Source of the DNA: JBCFBK01 sp050173895
Lineage (GTDB): Bacteria > Bacteroidota > Bacteroidia > Bacteroidales > Prolixibacteraceae
Assembly: GCA_050173895.1 (NCBI GenBank)
Contig: JBFXKJ010000215.1
Span: 1-6,801 of the forward strand
Direction: 5' to 3'
DNA length: 6,801 nt
Shown here: positions 5,670-6,801 of the stretch, in pieces
Layout of the letters: each line of letters begins with the position of its first letter
Numbering within the stretch: position 1 is the stretch's first letter
The notes under the pieces: model-generated
The model's input: only the letters and a program-made list of their open reading frames with translations
Told to the model about the DNA's origin: nothing
Database searches by the model: none
Position numbers and translations under genes: made by a program

Positions 5670-6801
5670 TTAAAAAGTCAGTTTCACACCTACGGAATAG
5701 ATCCGTTGCTGGGGATAATATCCGTTTGATACTCCGGGCTGTTCCGGATCAATATTATACCGGGTCAGTTTACTCCAGGTCAGCAGGTTTTGTCCTTCGG
5801 CATAGATCCGCAGGTTACTGACCCCGACGGGCTTAACCAAAGCCTGTGGCAGCGTGTAGCCTATCTGAAGATTCTTCAGCCGCAGATAGTCACCATTCCG
5901 GTACCAGAAACTCGAGGAAAAAGCATTGTTTGAGCTGGCAGAAACCAGAGCCAGGCGTGGGAATTCACCTCCGGTGTTATCGTCACGCCAGGAGTCTTCA
6001 ACCAGATATTTCGGAGAGTTTCCACCATGATAAAAAGGTTTAGTCATGGATGTATTGTCCATGATCCCACTGCTGTAAACGCCGGTCAGCGCTACATCGC
6101 GGCCAAGTGCACCCTGCAGCAGGAACGAAAGGTCAATTCCTTTCCATTCGCCGTTGAACGAGAGGCCACCGATAAATTTGGGATAAGCTGATTTTCCGAT
6201 GTAACCTCGGTCCTGCTCGTACGAAATCACGCCATCACCATTTCGGTCCATGTACCGGATATCCCCTACCCGTACGTCCTTGCCGGTGATCAGGGCAGAA
6301 TTGTCGATTTCGTCCTGACTTTGAAATAAACCCAGTGAAATGAATCCTACCTGGGCACCGACTTCCTTACCCGTAAGCTTCAGCCAATCAGGCGTATTAT
6401 TCGAATCTCCGTATCTTAACCATCTTCTTTCGGTATAAGTTCCGTTCAGACTGATGTTGTAAGAAAAATCCCCTATTTTATTTTTATGGTTCAGGACAAG
6501 TTCAAATCCTTTATGGTCCTGCTTGTTTTTATTTTCGTAACCATACACATAGCCCCCGTATGAGTCAGGGAAGGTGGCGTCGACCGTGCTCAGCATATCA
6601 TACATGTACTTATAGAAAACGTCGAACTCGATCGCCAGCAGCCCGTTCCACAATCCGGCATCGAAACCCGCATTGTACTGAAGCGCTTTTGCCCAGGTCA
6701 GGTTGGTATTGGCGGGCTGCGAAGTAATCAGACCGTTCTGGGCGGTGCCTCCGATAACAACAGCAGGGATTCGCGATCCGCCTGAATTTTTCAGGAATGA
6801 C
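5670..6801 (-). CDS. SusC/RagA-family TonB-dependent outer-membrane transporter, C-terminal part
   Basis: The frame is open from the window edge to a TAA at 5670, giving the last 376 residues. SusC proteins are usually about 1000 residues, so the signal peptide, TonB-interacting plug and first half of the barrel are outside the window. A TTG near 6653 lies inside the frame and is not the true start, because the coding sense continues upstream through TWAKALQYNAGFDAGLWNG. The text is typical SusC barrel: IEFDVFYKYMYDML, GDIRYMDRNGDGVI (Ca-binding-like DRNGDG at residues 185-190 of the fragment), YPKFIGGLSF, YRNGDYLRLKNLQIGYTLP (300-318), LRIYAEGQNLLTWSKL, and a final hydrophobic strand ending in Phe, as expected for BAM-assembled barrels. 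It imports the oligosaccharide captured by the downstream SusD-like partner, driven by TonB-ExbBD. Confidence 0.97.
   Translation of the reverse strand, partial: SFLKNSGGSRIPAVVIGGTAQNGLITSQPANTNLTWAKALQYNAGFDAGLWNGLLAIEFDVFYKYMYDMLSTVDATFPDSYGGYVYGYENKNKQDHKGFELVLNHKNKIGDFSYNISLNGTYTERRWLRYGDSNNTPDWLKLTGKEVGAQVGFISLGLFQSQDEIDNSALITGKDVRVGDIRYMDRNGDGVISYEQDRGYIGKSAYPKFIGGLSFNGEWKGIDLSFLLQGALGRDVALTGVYSSGIMDNTSMTKPFYHGGNSPKYLVEDSWRDDNTGGEFPRLALVSASSNNAFSSSFWYRNGDYLRLKNLQIGYTLPQALVKPVGVSNLRIYAEGQNLLTWSKLTRYNIDPEQPGVSNGYYPQQRIYSVGVKLTF

Noticed and set aside
5670..6653. A 327-residue protein starting at TTG 6653
   Set aside because: The frame continues upstream to the window edge with 49 more residues of SusC-like sequence. 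The TTG encodes an internal Leu, so this is a partial gene and not a short one.

Overview
The window is part of a polysaccharide utilization locus (PUL) from a member of the Bacteroidota. The evidence is an adjacent SusC/SusD-type pair, four complete or visible lipoprotein signal peptides ending in a lipobox cysteine, AT-rich translation starts without Shine-Dalgarno sequences, and a -33/-7-like promoter candidate of the Bacteroides type. The species cannot be fixed from this sequence. Every gene lies on the minus strand, so transcription runs from high to low coordinates, and the window cuts the first and the last gene.

In transcription order: (1) the C-terminal 376 residues of a SusC-like TonB-dependent outer-membrane transporter (6801 down to 5670); (2) a complete SusD-like glycan-binding lipoprotein (5660-4020), nine bases after susC; (3) a 212-base spacer (4019-3808), the longest gene-free stretch, with a weak promoter candidate at its downstream end; (4) a 557-residue lipoprotein with two N-terminal Ig-like repeats and a large beta-rich C-terminal part, resembling the DUF5018/DUF4623-type proteins that often follow susD (3807-2134); (5) a strong 29-base inverted repeat (2096-2124) in the next spacer; (6) a complete 460-residue lipoprotein with a GHL10-type TIM barrel (2078-696); (7) the first 218 residues of a second, divergent GHL10-type lipoprotein (655-1), which runs off the window and opens no complete reading frame inside it.

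The likely working model is a surface glycan system. The SusD-like protein and the 557-residue lipoprotein capture a glycan at the cell surface, the two GHL10-type lipoproteins act on it, and the SusC-like transporter moves the product into the periplasm with TonB energy. The substrate cannot be read from the window. The only well-characterised bacterial GHL10 protein I can name is E. coli DigH (YddW), which cleaves peptidoglycan glycan strands. That makes a peptidoglycan-like or amino-sugar glycan a hypothesis, not a conclusion. No tRNA, rRNA, CRISPR array, insertion sequence or integrase was seen.
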